The notes beneath the pieces were generated by a model. The model was not told the origin of the DNA, ran no database searches, and saw only the letters and a list, made by a program, of their open reading frames with translations. Positions 63,746 to 64,000 of a stretch of 64,000 nt of DNA are shown here, piece by piece. This DNA is from Tragulus kanchil (lineage: Eukaryota > Chordata > Mammalia > Artiodactyla > Tragulidae): the NCBI GenBank assembly GCA_022376925.1, contig JAIOJX010000005.1, forward strand, positions 8,460,501 to 8,524,500, written 5' to 3'. A program made the translations under genes and the position numbers. Every line of letters starts with the position of its first letter. Positions within the stretch are counted from its first letter, which is position 1.

Positions 63746-63978
63746 AGCTTCCCAGGAGGTGCTAGTGGTAAAGAACCCACCTGCCAATGCAGGAGAAATA
63801 AGAGACTTGGGTTCAATCCCTGAGTTGGGAAGATTCCCCCTGGGGAGGCCATGGCAAGGCAACCCACTCCAGGGTTCTTGTCCGGAGAATCACATGGACA
63901 GAGGAACCTGACAGGCTGCAGTCCACAGGGTCGCAAAGATTTGGACATAACTGAAGCGACTTCGCACACAGCACACAT
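63746..63978 (+). mobile_element. Bov-tA SINE (copy B)
   Basis: Duplication 14 image of the SINE at 62634-62866. Confidence 0.92.
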
Positions 63979-64000
63979 GCAATGAAACAAAGCACATTAG

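Larger units (their letters stand above)
61962..64000 (+). repeat. Direct duplication 14, chained to 13 and running off the right edge
   Basis: Copy A starts at 61962 and copy B at 63077, offset 1115 falling to 1112. Copy B continues to the last base of the window, equal to 62888 in copy A, so its end is not seen. The G-run differs (aatggggcggggggcctgg in A, aatgggcgggggcctgg in B) close to the start of copy B. Because copy A starts inside copy B of duplication 13, the ~190-bp segment 60848-61040 occurs three times. Confidence 0.93.

Noticed and set aside
1774..64000. Genuine segmental duplications selected for dosage
   Set aside because: Fourteen unrelated segments of nearly equal length with junction-biased indels are better explained by assembly. 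Kept as an alternative only until long reads are examined.

Overview
This is vertebrate nuclear DNA from a ruminant, most likely a bovid. The evidence is the repeat content. Many tRNA-Glu-headed Bov-tA/Bov-A SINEs occur, with a head like 'cttccctggtggctcag' and a body like 'caacccactccagtattc'. CHR-type tRNA-Glu SINEs, cetartiodactyl L1 3' ends, old L1, L2, MIR and MER5 fragments are also present. No bacterial-style gene organisation, CRISPR array or intact protein-coding gene is visible. Nearly all open frames of 60-250 codons are chance frames in GC-rich DNA or run through SINEs.

Two gene-derived features are clear and both are processed (retrotransposed) pseudogenes on the minus strand. 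Positions 1-1530 hold an intronless copy of MAPK14 (p38 alpha) with its 3' UTR, broken by one TGA at codon 211 and lacking the first ~11 codons. Positions ~50925-51522 hold an intronless copy of RPL17 with two stops, a lost start codon and a 1-bp deletion. A second, truncated image of the RPL17 copy lies at 49877-50243.

The dominant structure is unexpected: fourteen direct duplications, each 1.06-1.16 kb long, in 64 kb. The two copies are either abutting or separated by under ~45 bp (one gap, the last, is not resolved). They start at about 1774, 5462, 9682, 12885, 24515, 26541, 28735, 35203, 46692, 49169, 51739, 53581, 59925 and 61962. Copies are nearly identical in their interiors, but the 3' end of the left copy and the 5' start of the right copy carry indels. 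Where a repeat family or gene gives an outside reference, the junction-proximal sequence is the wrong one. The uniform length, the disregard for underlying features and this error pattern fit assembly joins in which overlapping contig or read ends were laid end to end instead of merged. If so, the real locus is about 48-49 kb, and about 15 kb of this window is redundant.

Layout: 1-1.5 kb MAPK14 retrocopy; 1.5-15.2 kb mixed GC-rich sequence with four duplications and nested SINEs; 15.2-24.5 kb unduplicated SINE/MIR/L2-bearing DNA; 24.5-31 kb a chain of three overlapping duplications; 31-32.5 kb AT-rich ancient L1; 33-46.7 kb mostly unique DNA with SINEs, one duplication, a GT/CA microsatellite zone and an L1 ORF2 fragment carrying a SINE; 46.7-56 kb four duplications, the RPL17 pseudogene and a tandem SINE pair; 56-60 kb unique DNA with MER5 and MIR pieces; 60-64 kb two chained duplications around an old L1, the last running off the right edge. 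Apart from the pseudogenes, nothing suggests genes working together; the window reads as intergenic or intronic DNA.
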